Assembly: GCA_027485995.1 (NCBI GenBank)
Contig: JAIXPW010000221.1
Span: forward strand, 33,486 to 97,485
Direction: 5' to 3'
DNA: 64,000 nt
Source of the DNA: Verrucomicrobiaceae bacterium
Lineage (GTDB): Bacteria > Verrucomicrobiota > Verrucomicrobiia > Verrucomicrobiales > Akkermansiaceae
Positions 1 to 8,439 of this stretch are shown here, one piece after another; positions within the stretch are counted from its first letter, which is position 1, and each line of letters opens with the position of its first letter. The position numbers and the translations under genes are program-made. Under the pieces are notes generated by a model, which had not been told where the DNA came from, ran no database searches, and saw nothing but the letters and a program-made list of their open reading frames with translations.

Positions 1-1322
1 ACCTCGAAGACCGCATGGCCAAGGAGGCCGTGGCCTTTCTGGAAAAGCACAAGGACGAGCCCTTCTTTCTCAACTACTGGATGTTCAGTGTCCACGCGCC
101 CTTCGATGCCAAGAAGGCGCTGATCGAAGAGTATCGCAGCAAGATCGATCCCACCAATCCGCAGCGCAGTCCAACCTATGCCGCGATGGTCGAGAGCATG
201 GACGACGCCGTCGGCACGCTGCTCGACACGCTCGACCGCCTCGGCATCGCCGATCGCACGATCATCGTCTTTTTCTCCGACAACGGTGGCAACATGTATG
301 ACGAGGTCGATGGCATCACGCCGACCAGCAATGCCCCATTGCGCGGAGGAAAGGCCACCGTCTTCGAGGGCGGCATCCGCGTGCCCTGCGTGGTCAGTTG
401 GCCGGGCTTGATCAAGGCGGACACACGCAACGAAACCGTGATCCAGAGCTGCGATTTCTATCCGACCCTGCTGGAGGCCACGGGTCTAACAGCCCTGCCC
501 GGCCAAGCCTTCGATGGCGTGAACCTGATGCCGGTCCTGCAAGGCGGCACGCTGGAGCGCGACGCGATCTTCACCTACTTCCCGCACGATCCGGGCGTGC
601 CCGACTGGCTGCCGCCCTCCGTCGTGATGCATCAGGGCGACTGGAAACTGATCCGCATCTTCTTCGGCGGAGAAAACGGAAAGCATCGCTGGAAACTCTT
701 CAATCTTCGCACGGATCCAGGCGAGAAGAACGACCTATCAGCCACCGAAACAGAGCGCGTCAAGACGATGGACGCGCGCATCGAGGCCTTTCTAACAGAC
801 ACCAAGGCCGTCCAGCCGATCGCCAATCCCGCATTCGATCCCGCCAAGTATCAGCCCAAGGAGGAAGGCGTTCAGAACAATCGCGCCAAGGACAAGTCCA
901 AGCCGAAGGCCACACCGACACCCAAGGACGATGCCGCTGATCCGAAGCTCCAGGGCTGGAGGGCACGCCAATGCACGGCGACCGTCAATGCGGGCATCGT
1001 CACTCTAACAGCCCAGGGCGTGTCTCCCTTTCTCGGCGTCGGCGCGGCGGCCGATGGCCCGGCCACGCTCAAGTTCCGGACCCGCAGCGCGACGGGCGGC
1101 GAGGGCAGGGTCGAGTGGCTGACTCCCGGGAAGGCTCCACTTCCCGGGAACTCGGTCCCATTCATCGTGAAGCCCGGCGATTGGCAGGAAATCTCCGTGA
1201 AGATCCCCGCCGAAGGGCCGATCGGCATCCTCCGCCTCTACCTCCCCGCACAGCCGCAAGCCCTGGAACTCGACTGGGTCGAGCTCTCCGGCAAGGCGAA
1301 GCCGAAGCGCTGGGAGTTTTAA
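1..1322 (+). CDS. Sulfatase (S1 family), C-terminal part only
   Basis: The reading frame is open from base 3 to the TAA at 1320-1322, so the gene begins upstream of the window. It aligns almost residue for residue with the complete sulfatase at 35092-36999, starting near residue 199 of that protein. The signal peptide and the formylglycine motif therefore lie outside the window. Visible parts are the later alkaline-phosphatase-like core ([32 protein letters not shown]) and a Lys/Pro-rich linker. After the linker comes a C-terminal beta-rich domain of about 130 residues ending in KAKPKRWEF. The family hydrolyses sulfate esters, usually on polysaccharides; the substrate is unknown. It is a divergent paralogue of the second copy rather than an identical repeat. 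Confidence 0.93.
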   Translation, partial: LEDRMAKEAVAFLEKHKDEPFFLNYWMFSVHAPFDAKKALIEEYRSKIDPTNPQRSPTYAAMVESMDDAVGTLLDTLDRLGIADRTIIVFFSDNGGNMYDEVDGITPTSNAPLRGGKATVFEGGIRVPCVVSWPGLIKADTRNETVIQSCDFYPTLLEATGLTALPGQAFDGVNLMPVLQGGTLERDAIFTYFPHDPGVPDWLPPSVVMHQGDWKLIRIFFGGENGKHRWKLFNLRTDPGEKNDLSATETERVKTMDARIEAFLTDTKAVQPIANPAFDPAKYQPKEEGVQNNRAKDKSKPKATPTPKDDAADPKLQGWRARQCTATVNAGIVTLTAQGVSPFLGVGAAADGPATLKFRTRSATGGEGRVEWLTPGKAPLPGNSVPFIVKPGDWQEISVKIPAEGPIGILRLYLPAQPQALELDWVELSGKAKPKRWEF

Positions 1323-1338
1323 GCCGGTGCCCGAAGCC

Positions 1339-2022
1339 TCAGCCCCTGCGCCGCTCGAGGATGACCAGCATCATGAAGGAAAGAATGAGATTCATTTCCT
1401 CACGTGAAGTCATGTTGCCGAGCTTGTCAATCTGGAAGCGTCCTTCGAAAAACGCAGGCTGCTTCGTCATCCGCATGGCGCCTTCGCCGTTGCTGCGACT
1501 GGCGAGGTAGCGCGGGTGGAACAGGTAGCCGGTGAGGATGCCGATGATCGGAATTTCGCCGAGGATGGCGTCCGCGACCTTGGCTCCGGGATTCTCCTCC
1601 TTGATCGAGAAATCCGGGACCTCGTCTCCGGGATTGAAGGTCTCGTAGTGGGCTTTCCAGATCGAGCGCCAGCCACGACGGCCCACGCTGCCGATGGCCC
1701 CGCCGCTGGCATCGGTCATGAAGTAGCGGGCGGACCAGTCGATGACCTTGTTGGTCTTGATGTCCGCGAGACGGGTGGTGCGGGAGGAGTCGGTGAAGAT
1801 CTCGACGTGCTCCTTGAACTTGAAGAATTTCTGCTTGGTGTGCAGCACGGTGCGGCCAGCGGCGTCGGTGACATTCGCCTGGGTGGTGAGCGCCAGAATC
1901 TTGAAGGACAGGGTCAGCGGATACTGGAGCCCCGAGAGCGCCTTGGCGACCTGGTCATTCGGCAAAGGAGGTGGCGGAGTGATCGAAGAAACCGGGGCTG
2001 CGTAGGGATTCTCGTCGGACAT
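1339..2022 (-). CDS. LURP-one-related / scramblase-fold protein
   Basis: A 227-residue protein with a short Pro-rich N-terminus (PPPPLPNDQ) and no signal peptide. The body reads like the LURP-one-related/tubby-C fold: alternating beta strands such as YPLTLSFKILALTTQANVTD and TVLHTKQKFFKFKEHVEIF, then a hydrophobic segment near residues 155-170 (AILGEIPIIGILTGYLF). Proteins of this fold are cytosolic or membrane-associated and may bind phospholipids. No catalytic residues are evident. It is convergent with the upstream sulfatase, 16 bp away. The family call rests on the pattern of strands and is tentative. Confidence 0.6.
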   Translation of the reverse strand: MSDENPYAAPVSSITPPPPLPNDQVAKALSGLQYPLTLSFKILALTTQANVTDAAGRTVLHTKQKFFKFKEHVEIFTDSSRTTRLADIKTNKVIDWSARYFMTDASGGAIGSVGRRGWRSIWKAHYETFNPGDEVPDFSIKEENPGAKVADAILGEIPIIGILTGYLFHPRYLASRSNGEGAMRMTKQPAFFEGRFQIDKLGNMTSREEMNLILSFMMLVILERRRG

Positions 2023-2089
2023 GATGGGGGGAATTAGCAGGTGGCAGGCCGGATGGCGAGAGGGTTTGCATGCCTTGGTCGGCGGGGAA

Positions 2090-2128
2090 GGAATGACGAA
2101 TTCCGAAATCCGAATGACGAAGGAATGG
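2090..2128. repeat. Intergenic inverted repeat, GAATGACGAA family
   Basis: Two copies of GAATGACGAA face a CGAAATCCGAATGACGAAGG stretch in the gap between the LURP-one-like gene and proS. A related sequence in the opposite orientation (TTCGTCATTCGGA, then CATTCGTCATTTC) lies at 52873-52907. It is a short dispersed non-coding repeat of unknown function. Confidence 0.5.
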
Positions 2129-2193
2129 CCCCGAAGGCAAACGACTTGTGATTATCCACGCCGATCGATCAGGCCTTTGGTCACTATGATTTC

Positions 2194-3708
2194 TCAATAG
2201 CTCCGGCCCCAGATCGCGCGTGAGCGGGTGGGGGTGCCGGTGAGGATGCAAGGTGCTTCGGGCTCGTTCTGCTTGTCGAGCGGCAGGCAGCGGATGGTGA
2301 TCTTGTGCTGCTTGGAAAGCTCGTCCTCCTGGTCCGGCGAGGCGGCCCATGGCGTGATCAGCCAGCCGCCGTCTTCCTTGGCCCAATGGGCGTGGAAATC
2401 TTCAAGGCGGGTGCACTCGGTGATGTTCGCATCGCGGAAGTCGGTGGCCTTTTTCAGCAGTGAATCGTGGATCTCGAGGAGGACGTCCGAGGCGCGCTGG
2501 ATGAAGTCCTCCTTGTCGAGAAACTCCTTGGCGGAAACCGGCTGATCGCGACGCTGGAGGCAGACTTTCCGCGTTTCGATGTCCCGTGGTCCGATCTCGA
2601 TCCGGATCGGCACGCCCTTCTTGATCCATTCCCACTTCTTCACGCCGCCATTGAGATCGCGGGTATCGACGACGACCCGCAGCGGATCGCCATGGAAAAG
2701 CTGATTGCGCAGGGTGGCGGCGAGGGCCTGGCAGGCTTCGAGCACGGCGGCCTTGCTGTCTTCCTTCGGCGTGACCGGGAGAATGACGATCTGCTGGGTG
2801 GCGACGCGCGGTGGCAGGACCAGCCCGTCGTCATCGGAATGCGCCATGATCAGCGTGCCGATCATGCGGGTCGAAACGCCCCACGAGGTGGTGTGGGCGT
2901 GCTCGACCGCACCATCGCGTCCGGTGAACGAGATGTCCTGGGCCTTCGAGAAATTCTGGCCGAGGTAGTGCGAGGTGCCGGCTTGGATGGCTTTCCGGTC
3001 CTGGACCATCGCTTCGACGGTTAGAGTCATGTCGGCACCGGGGAAGCGCTCGTTTTCCGTCTTCTCGCCGGGGATGACCGGGATGGCGAGGTGGTCGCGG
3101 AGGAACTCCTCGTAAAGCCCGTGGATCATCCGGGTTTCCTCGATCGCCTCAGCCTTGGTCTCATGCGCGGTATGGCCTTCCTGCCACAGGAACTCGGCGG
3201 TGCGGAGGAACAGGCGCGGACGCATTTCCCAACGCATGACGTTGGCCCACTGGTTGATCAGCAGCGGCAGATCGCGATACGACTGCACCCAGCGGGCAAA
3301 GGCGGCACCGATGATCGTCTCGGAAGTCGGGCGGATGACGTAGGGCTCGGTGAGCTTGCCACTGGGGATCATCTTCGTTTTTCCGGTGACCTCGTCCTTA
3401 ACCGCTTCGAGGCGATGGTGGGTGACGACGGCGCACTCGGTGGCGAAGCCCTCGGCGTGCTCGGCTTCCTTTTCCAGGTAGGAAAGCGGGATCAGCAGGG
3501 GGAAGTAGGCGTTCTGGTGGCCGGTGGCCTTGAAGCGTCGGTCGAGCTGCTGCTGGATGAGTTCCCAGATGCCGTAGCCCCAAGGCTTGATGACCATGCA
3601 GCCTCGGGTTTCCGAGTTCTCCGCCATGTCGGCGGCACGGATGACTTGTTGATACCACTCGGGGAAATCCTCCGCGCGGGTCGGGCTGATGGCGGTCTTG
3701 TCTGACAT
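2194..3708 (-). CDS. proS: Prolyl-tRNA synthetase, archaeal/eukaryal-like type
   Basis: A class II aminoacyl-tRNA synthetase of 504 residues that charges tRNA-Pro. The N-terminus (EDFPEWYQQVIRAADMAENS) and absence of the large YbaK-like insertion mark the short ProS type also found in many bacteria. Class II motifs are visible: motif 2 around RWEMRPRLFLRTAEFLWQEG and motif 3 around HTTSWGVSTRMIG. An anticodon-binding domain with a C-terminal extension follows. The length is normal for the type. ATG at 3706-3708 is the first plausible start. The stop TGA is at 2194-2196. It is transcribed alone. Confidence 0.97.
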   Translation of the reverse strand: MSDKTAISPTRAEDFPEWYQQVIRAADMAENSETRGCMVIKPWGYGIWELIQQQLDRRFKATGHQNAYFPLLIPLSYLEKEAEHAEGFATECAVVTHHRLEAVKDEVTGKTKMIPSGKLTEPYVIRPTSETIIGAAFARWVQSYRDLPLLINQWANVMRWEMRPRLFLRTAEFLWQEGHTAHETKAEAIEETRMIHGLYEEFLRDHLAIPVIPGEKTENERFPGADMTLTVEAMVQDRKAIQAGTSHYLGQNFSKAQDISFTGRDGAVEHAHTTSWGVSTRMIGTLIMAHSDDDGLVLPPRVATQQIVILPVTPKEDSKAAVLEACQALAATLRNQLFHGDPLRVVVDTRDLNGGVKKWEWIKKGVPIRIEIGPRDIETRKVCLQRRDQPVSAKEFLDKEDFIQRASDVLLEIHDSLLKKATDFRDANITECTRLEDFHAHWAKEDGGWLITPWAASPDQEDELSKQHKITIRCLPLDKQNEPEAPCILTGTPTRSRAIWGRSY

Positions 3709-3771
3709 GGGCGGGGAGGGATTAGACCATTGAACCTCGAACGTCCAACCCGGAAGTTTGGAGGGTGGGGT

Positions 3772-3800
3772 TTGACTTTCCCCGACGGCTTCTGTTTAAA
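3772..3800 (+). promoter_or_regulatory. Sigma-70-like promoter of the 3808 gene
   Basis: TTGACT at 3772-3777 and TTTAAA at 3795-3800 are separated by 17 bp. Expected initiation falls at or next to the ATG at 3808, so the message would have almost no leader. This is a pattern match only. Confidence 0.5.
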
Positions 3801-3807
3801 CCTGCGA

Positions 3808-4761
3808 ATGGACGAAAGCTCGCAGCTCCCCGGACGATTCCTGCCCTCCAAGGTTTACGCCCGTTGGAAATGGACGGTGCGCTTCGGTCTGTTCGCGGTG
3901 CCGCTGATCTTGTTTCTCGTGGGTGGATTCGTGCTCTATCTTGAGCCCTCCCGGTATGAGAGCAAGGCGGTCTTCGAATATCACGGCAACCGCACTCCGG
4001 TCGAAGCAGCGGCCTTGTTGAAATCCCGCAATGTTCAGGTCGATGTCTGTGACACGCTGGAACTCAACAAGCAGCTCGACTTGGACAGGGAGACCGTCAT
4101 TGAAACGCTCTCCAAGGCGACGGAAACCCAGTTGGATCCAGTCACCGGGCTGATCGAGGTCCGCGTGACCCATGCACGGAAAGAACTGGCACGGGATGTC
4201 GCGGCAGGGTTGGTCAAGGCACTCGACCGCTATGAGACCACACTTTCCAGGAACGCGATCAACTTCCGCCTGCAGGCGCTGAGACTCGCGATCCGCAATG
4301 GCGAGGACAAGGCAGACGCTCGTCGCAAGGACCTGCTGCAGCTCATTGCCGTGCGTGGCGAGGCGCCTGCCGACCCCGCTTCCAAGCTGGACATCACAGC
4401 CTCAAGGATCGAGTGGGAGCAGGAGTGCCGTCGGGTGGCCGACAACAAGAACCGCGCGGCGGAGATGGACCTGGAACTCGCCAGCCTCGGAAAATTCACG
4501 ACGATCCACACGGATCCGGTCATTTCCCAGACCCCGGCCGGAAAGAAGTCTGAGGACAGTCTGGGCGAAGTCAGCCTCGAAGCTCTCGGTTACGGCCTGC
4601 TTTTCGCGCTGCTGGTTCCCTATCTTTTCGAACTCGCCTGCCCCTTTTATCGCCGCCGAATCAAGCTGCCTGTGAGAAAAGCAGTGGCAACGGACTCGAC
4701 TGACGAGTGGTCCACTCCGACGAAACCGTCTGACCTTGTGCCTTCCGGTCTGAACGGTTGA
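3808..4761 (+). CDS. Two-TM envelope protein with Wzz-like topology
   Basis: A 317-residue protein with one membrane span near residues 24-46 (FGLFAVPLILFLVGGFVLYL) and a large extracytoplasmic helical region rich in charged residues. A second span lies near residues 255-275 (LGYGLLFALLVPYLFELACPF), followed by a short basic tail. This N-TM/periplasm/C-TM arrangement, with YESKAVFEY just after the first span, resembles polysaccharide chain-length regulators (Wzz/GumC type). The tyrosine-kinase half is missing. The ATG at 3808 is preferred over upstream in-frame codons because it begins just before the membrane segment and lies below a promoter-like sequence. No neighbouring polysaccharide genes support the role. 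Confidence 0.6.
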   Translation: MDESSQLPGRFLPSKVYARWKWTVRFGLFAVPLILFLVGGFVLYLEPSRYESKAVFEYHGNRTPVEAAALLKSRNVQVDVCDTLELNKQLDLDRETVIETLSKATETQLDPVTGLIEVRVTHARKELARDVAAGLVKALDRYETTLSRNAINFRLQALRLAIRNGEDKADARRKDLLQLIAVRGEAPADPASKLDITASRIEWEQECRRVADNKNRAAEMDLELASLGKFTTIHTDPVISQTPAGKKSEDSLGEVSLEALGYGLLFALLVPYLFELACPFYRRRIKLPVRKAVATDSTDEWSTPTKPSDLVPSGLNG

Positions 4762-4974
4762 AAGCGGGAGCCAAGACAGTCCTCCCTTTTTTGGCTCGCG
4801 ATCGGCGACCAGGACGGCCAAGCCCGAAGATCGCCGCTCCCAGGCCGCTGCCGGTTGGGAATCTCAGTGGGTTTTCGCCCAGCCCGGTGACCGAAAACCG
4901 CCGTGAATGGATCAAGAAGCGCGGGTGAGATTCCCGGAAATCGTCCGCCGCCCGATGAAAAGCGAGAAGGGGGT

Positions 4975-5003
4975 TTGACAGTCCGGGGCTGGATCGTCTT
5001 AGT
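4975..5003 (+). promoter_or_regulatory. Sigma-70-like promoter of the 5035 gene
   Basis: TTGACA at 4975-4980 matches the -35 consensus exactly. CTTAGT at 4998-5003 (17-bp spacer), or TTAGTA one base further, can serve as -10. This leaves a leader of about 25 bases before the ATG at 5035. Confidence 0.5.
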
Positions 5004-5034
5004 AGGTTCCTCCAAACCCCACTGACCGTCCCGC

Positions 5035-5778
5035 ATGAGCGAGAATGAAAACCAACCAGCTCCGTCCAAGCAGACGTCGAGCGTGCCCCTGAAGAAGGAA
5101 ACCGTTCGCGTCACGCTGAAAGCGGCCGATGCTCCTCCTGCCGTTGCTCCTCCAGCTCCCACGGTGGCCCCTCCGGTGGCGACCGTTCCTGGCTCAGCCC
5201 CGGTCGTCCGTCCGCCGACACCGTCCGCTCCAAGTGCTCCTGCTGCGCCTACGGTTGGTGGTGCACCACGTCCTCCCGGCCCAGCGCCGACCATTCCTCT
5301 GAAGCCTGTCGGCGCTCCGACCGCTCCGGGCATGGGTGCCCCCACGATTCGTCTGGCCACCGCGCCAGGACCAGGATCCACCGGTGCCCCCACCATTCCA
5401 CTCCGTCCCTCAGGAGCGCCAACCGCTCCAGGCGCAGGGCCCACCGTCGCCCTTCCTAAGGCCACCGTCCAGCTTCAGGCCCCGACCCAGCCGCTCGGCA
5501 CCGCTCGTCCGACCCTCACCCAGTCCCCCACCCTCCAAGGTGAGGAAGAGGAAGACGAAGGCTCCGGCGAAACCGTTGGCAATGTCCTCTCGGTCGTTGG
5601 TTTCATCGCCGCCATCGCACTCCTTGCATTCCAGCTCATGATCTCCAGCACCTGGGTCGGCGCGAAGTACGTGCAGAACCCTGGCGAGGAAAAAGGCACC
5701 CCGAAGAGCTACAATCCTCCGGCTGAGAGCCCTGCCGACCGCAGCCTTCTCAGTGAAATCTTTGCATCCGAACAATAA
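5035..5778 (+). CDS. Pro/Ala/Thr-rich protein with one C-terminal TM segment
   Basis: A 247-residue protein with no recognised domain. After a basic start (LKKETVRVTLKAAD), residues 35-165 are almost entirely Pro, Ala, Thr, Val and Gly. They include near-repeats of the type GAPTIPLRPSGAPTAPG. An acidic stretch (GEEEEDEGSGE) then precedes a transmembrane helix near residues 184-206 (VLSVVGFIAAIALLAFQLM). The sequence suggests a tail-anchored-like or single-pass protein with a long disordered cytoplasmic arm. It is followed after 8 bp by a 26-codon membrane peptide gene, which suggests co-transcription. Function unknown. Confidence 0.8.
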   Translation: MSENENQPAPSKQTSSVPLKKETVRVTLKAADAPPAVAPPAPTVAPPVATVPGSAPVVRPPTPSAPSAPAAPTVGGAPRPPGPAPTIPLKPVGAPTAPGMGAPTIRLATAPGPGSTGAPTIPLRPSGAPTAPGAGPTVALPKATVQLQAPTQPLGTARPTLTQSPTLQGEEEEDEGSGETVGNVLSVVGFIAAIALLAFQLMISSTWVGAKYVQNPGEEKGTPKSYNPPAESPADRSLLSEIFASEQ

Positions 5779-5786
5779 CTGAAACC

Positions 5787-5867
5787 ATGTTCCTTCCCAT
5801 CCTCAATCTCATCATCGGTGGCACGGTTGCCTACTTCGCCTACACGGCCTGGGCTCTGCCGCTCTGA
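5787..5867 (+). CDS. 26-residue hydrophobic membrane peptide
   Basis: An ATG at 5787 opens 26 codons ending with TGA at 5865-5867. The peptide is one continuous hydrophobic helix (FLPILNLIIGGTVAYFAYTA) with no charged residues. It starts 8 bp after the stop of the Pro-rich membrane protein gene, and a strong hairpin follows 25 bp later. That is consistent with the last gene of a two-gene transcript. Coding is inferred from composition and position; no homologue is known to me. A weak purine-rich stretch (ACTGAAACC) precedes the start. Confidence 0.5.
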   Translation: MFLPILNLIIGGTVAYFAYTAWALPL

Positions 5868-5891
5868 AACCTGATTCATCCATTTCACCAC

Positions 5892-5921
5892 GGGCTGCCT
5901 CGTTTAATCGCGGGGCAGCCC
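5892..5921 (+). terminator. Hairpin ending the 5035-5867 transcript
   Basis: GGGCTGCC (5892-5899) and GGCAGCCC (5914-5921) form a perfect 8-bp GC-rich stem with a 14-nt loop. No clear T-tract follows, so it could be an attenuating or processing hairpin instead. Confidence 0.5.
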
Positions 5922-5956
5922 TTGACGTTTCATCCACCTGCATCCACGTTCCGCTC

Positions 5957-6277
5957 ATGGCACTCCAACTCACCGAAGCCAATTTCCAATCCGAAGTGAT
6001 CGATTCCGATCAACCTGTTCTCGTCGATTTCTGGGCGGAATGGTGTGGCCCCTGCAAAATGATCGGCCCTGTCATCGATCAGGTCGCCACCGACCTCGAA
6101 GGCCAGGCCAAGGTCGGCAAGGTCAATGTCGATGACGCCCGCGAGCTTTCCGCGAAGTACGGAGTCCGCAGCATCCCGCTCCTCCTGTTCTTCAAGAACG
6201 GCGAGGTGAAGGACCAGATCGTCGGGGCCAATGTCACGAAGGACCAGCTCAAGGCCAAGCTCCTCGCCCTGGCCTGA
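5957..6277 (+). CDS. trxA: Thioredoxin
   Basis: A 106-residue cytosolic thioredoxin, full length for the family. The redox motif WCGPCK is at residues 28-33. The conserved cis-Pro follows in RSIPLLLFF, and buried Asp in DFWAEW is present. It reduces protein disulfides using electrons from thioredoxin reductase. There is no signal peptide. It stands alone and ends at a terminator hairpin shared with the convergent gene on the other strand. Confidence 0.97.
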   Translation: MALQLTEANFQSEVIDSDQPVLVDFWAEWCGPCKMIGPVIDQVATDLEGQAKVGKVNVDDARELSAKYGVRSIPLLLFFKNGEVKDQIVGANVTKDQLKAKLLALA

Positions 6278-6299
6278 GCCGCGTCAAAACTCTTCCAAA

Positions 6300-6338
6300 A
6301 GCCGGACTTCCTCACAGGGGTCCGGCTTTCTCGTTTTT
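6300..6338 (+). terminator. Rho-independent terminator after trxA
   Basis: AGCCGGAC at 6300-6307 pairs with GTCCGGCT at 6320-6327, followed by a T-rich tract (TTTCTCGTTTTT). The 3' arm overlaps the last codons of the convergent minus-strand gene. Confidence 0.8.
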
Positions 6339-6944
6339 CAGCGACCGCTCAAAGGCCTGCCCTTCCAGACAGTGCCGCAGCCACCAGCCCACCAGCGCCA
6401 GCACGATGAAGCCTGAGTCGTAGAACAACCAGTCGTCCGGCTGGATGTGATAGTCGCCGATCGGCTCCTCCGACCACGGCAGCAGCCAGGGAACCCCACC
6501 TGAAACCGCATCCGCCGCCAGATGCAGCGCAGCGGCCACCCACCCCACCACCGCCACCCTCAGCCGCGTTCCTTTTGGAAACCACCACGTCATCCCGGCG
6601 CAGACCGGAAGGAGGAGGACCAGAAACAGAAGCGTGTGCGACCAGCTCTCATAACGGTCCTCCAGCGAGAGATGCGGCGAGCAGAGATCCGGCAGCACTC
6701 CGAACAGGGCCACCACCGGCAGCGTCCAGTCCGGAAACACCCGCACACCCCGCCACCTCAGCGAGACCAGCTCGATCGCGAGACAGCCTGTCACCGGCAG
6801 GAGCGCATGAAAGCCATCGAACATGGTTGGTGGTCCCTGAAGAATGGCAGCTTCTGGATGGATTCCAAGTTCATCCATGAAATCTGCATTGAAGTCCGTC
6901 ATCGAAACGTCCTGCCCGGCGTCTCCCTTTATGGGGACAGACAA
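6312..6944 (-). CDS. Integral membrane metal-dependent hydrolase-like protein (YdjM/DUF457 type)
   Basis: A multi-pass membrane protein with the motif pattern of the LexA-regulated YdjM/DUF457 family: GFHALLP near the start, DLCSPHLSLEDR, then SHTLLF and AAALHLAADAVSGG. The spaced His and Asp residues are thought to bind metal at the membrane. Biochemical function in the family is poorly known. Residues before MFDGFHALLPVTG look non-conserved, so the ATG at 6819-6821 may be the true start. It converges on trxA and shares its terminator region. Confidence 0.65.
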   Translation of the reverse strand: MSVPIKGDAGQDVSMTDFNADFMDELGIHPEAAILQGPPTMFDGFHALLPVTGCLAIELVSLRWRGVRVFPDWTLPVVALFGVLPDLCSPHLSLEDRYESWSHTLLFLVLLLPVCAGMTWWFPKGTRLRVAVVGWVAAALHLAADAVSGGVPWLLPWSEEPIGDYHIQPDDWLFYDSGFIVLALVGWWLRHCLEGQAFERSLKNEKAGPL

Positions 6945-7086
6945 ACTGTGTGGTCTCTCATCTTCCCCTTAAGGTTTCCCCAGGGGCGAAAGAAAAACAG
7001 GCGTTTTCCTGGTTTTCCCTGTAATCGCGGCCTGCAAACGGTGTTTAGGATGTTGGGAGCCGGTGACGGGAATCCCCCGGGTCCCC

Positions 7087-7674
7087 ATGAGCCATGAACG
7101 CTGCGAAATCGATCTCACTGCCTGCCTGGACCAGGCGCGCCAGGGCGACGAGTCTGCCGCGCGGGAGCTTTTCCGCCATTTCCTCCCGATGGTGGCCCGC
7201 ATCGTCCGTGCCCATCGCCCGCCCCGGGACGACGATTCCGATCTCATCCAGGAGACATTCCTACGGGTCTTCCGGCATCTCGGCCGCCTCGATGGTCCGG
7301 CGAAGATGGAGCACTGGGTGGCGCGCATCACGACCAACGTCTGCCGCTCGCGGGCCCGGCTTTGGCGGCGCAGGCCGGAGCTGCGGTTCACCGATCTCCC
7401 GGAATCCCAGCAGGCCTCCATGGTCGCCAGCCTCGGGTCCGAGACGGAATCCGCCGCCTACGATGTCGACAACCACGAACTGTTGGAGCGCCTACTCCAA
7501 CAACTCCCTCCCGCCGACCGCGCTCTGGTCGTCCTCCTCGATCTCGATCAGCTCCCTCTCGCCGAAGCGGCCCGACAGCTCGGATGCAGCCGGGGTGCGC
7601 TGGCCGTGCGAGCCTTTCGCGCCCGCCAGCGCTTGAAAGCGATCTGGCAACAATTGAACCGATCCCGCCCATGA
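7087..7674 (+). CDS. ECF-type RNA polymerase sigma factor
   Basis: A 195-residue sigma-70 family protein with only regions 2 and 4. Region 2 runs about residues 15-85 (ELFRHFLPMVARIVRAH, then DLIQETFLRVFRHL). Region 4 is a helix-turn-helix near residues 130-185 (LLQQLPPADRALVVLLDLDQ, AEAARQLGCSRGALAVRAFRARQRLK). I use the ATG at 7087; an in-frame GTG at 7063 is less likely. Its stop codon overlaps the next start as ATGA, and two further genes are coupled the same way. This is the usual arrangement of an ECF sigma with its regulator. Confidence 0.9.
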   Translation: MSHERCEIDLTACLDQARQGDESAARELFRHFLPMVARIVRAHRPPRDDDSDLIQETFLRVFRHLGRLDGPAKMEHWVARITTNVCRSRARLWRRRPELRFTDLPESQQASMVASLGSETESAAYDVDNHELLERLLQQLPPADRALVVLLDLDQLPLAEAARQLGCSRGALAVRAFRARQRLKAIWQQLNRSRP

Positions 7675-7988
7675 ATCCCGATCCACTCGACCGCTTTCTG
7701 GAAAGTGCCCGCCGCGGCAGCGCTTCTCACAGCAGCGACCCGCCCGTCTCGGCCACCTTGGAGGCCGCCGTCATCCGGGGCTTCCATCAGGTGCGTCGCG
7801 ACCATTCCGAGACCCTGCGGACCTGCGCCGTCGTTCTCCGCAGGGCTTGGATCGGCTCAGTGGTCGCGGCCGTTCCCCTGTTGGGATGGGTGCAGTGGTT
7901 TCCGCCAAGCGTGCCGACCCACCGCTCCGCCTTGGAATCCTTGTTCGATCCCCCGCCCGATCTCGATCTCTCACTCGTCCAGCCATGA
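7671..7988 (+). CDS. Single-pass membrane protein, candidate anti-sigma factor
   Basis: A 105-residue protein that starts inside the stop codon of the ECF sigma gene (ATGA at 7671-7674). The N-terminal 60 residues are charged and cytosol-like (MNPDPLDRFLESARRG). One membrane helix follows near residues 62-80 (GSVVAAVPLLGWVQWF), then a short Pro-rich outer tail. Position and topology fit an anti-sigma factor. No zinc-binding HxxxCxxC motif is present, so it is not a classical ZAS protein. The role is inferred from context only. Confidence 0.6.
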   Translation: MNPDPLDRFLESARRGSASHSSDPPVSATLEAAVIRGFHQVRRDHSETLRTCAVVLRRAWIGSVVAAVPLLGWVQWFPPSVPTHRSALESLFDPPPDLDLSLVQP

Positions 7989-8404
7989 TTCGCAACGCGA
8001 CATCCATACGCCTCGCCCTCCAGCTTTCCGCCCTGATCCTTTTCGTGGCGGCGTCCAGCGGCTACATCGGCTGGCGCATCGGATCAAACCGTACCCCGCC
8101 CGGCCCACCACCCGTCAAGTCGATCGAGGAGACCTTGTCCGAGCTCACCAAGGAGCTGAGCCTGACCGACGATCAGGTCCTCCGCATCCGCCCGATCCTC
8201 GAAAAACGCGAACGCCTGGCGGCCATGCAGGCCCAGAACATCGCCGGGCGGATGAATGCCTTCGCGGAGGAAATGCGCACGGCCCTCGACGAGCGGCAGC
8301 GGTCCATCTTCGACGAACGCACGCGGGAAATTCGCGCCAAGGCCCAGCAACGACGCCCTCGGCCCGGCCCGGAGGTGGATCACCAGGAAAATCCGAAGAA
8401 ATGA
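7985..8404 (+). CDS. Membrane-anchored helical protein, Spy/CpxP-like sensor candidate
   Basis: A 139-residue protein coupled to the previous gene by an ATGA overlap at 7985-7988. One N-terminal membrane helix (LALQLSALILFVAASSGYIGW) anchors a helical periplasmic domain with the pattern LTDDQVLRIRPILEKRERL and MRTALDERQRSIFDE. This resembles Spy/CpxP/heavy-metal-sensor (LTxxQ) proteins, which sense envelope stress or metals. The tail is basic and Pro-rich. Together with the sigma factor and the small membrane protein it probably forms one envelope-response operon. Confidence 0.6.
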   Translation: MIRNATSIRLALQLSALILFVAASSGYIGWRIGSNRTPPGPPPVKSIEETLSELTKELSLTDDQVLRIRPILEKRERLAAMQAQNIAGRMNAFAEEMRTALDERQRSIFDERTREIRAKAQQRRPRPGPEVDHQENPKK

Positions 8405-8439
8405 TGTAATCGCGCTTCGGAAGCGGAGTTTGCCTTTTC

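Noticed and set aside
4758..4800. Possible terminator after the 3808 gene (GAGCCAA with TTGGCTC).
   Set aside because: The stem is short and the only T-run lies in the loop rather than after the stem, so termination is not supported.
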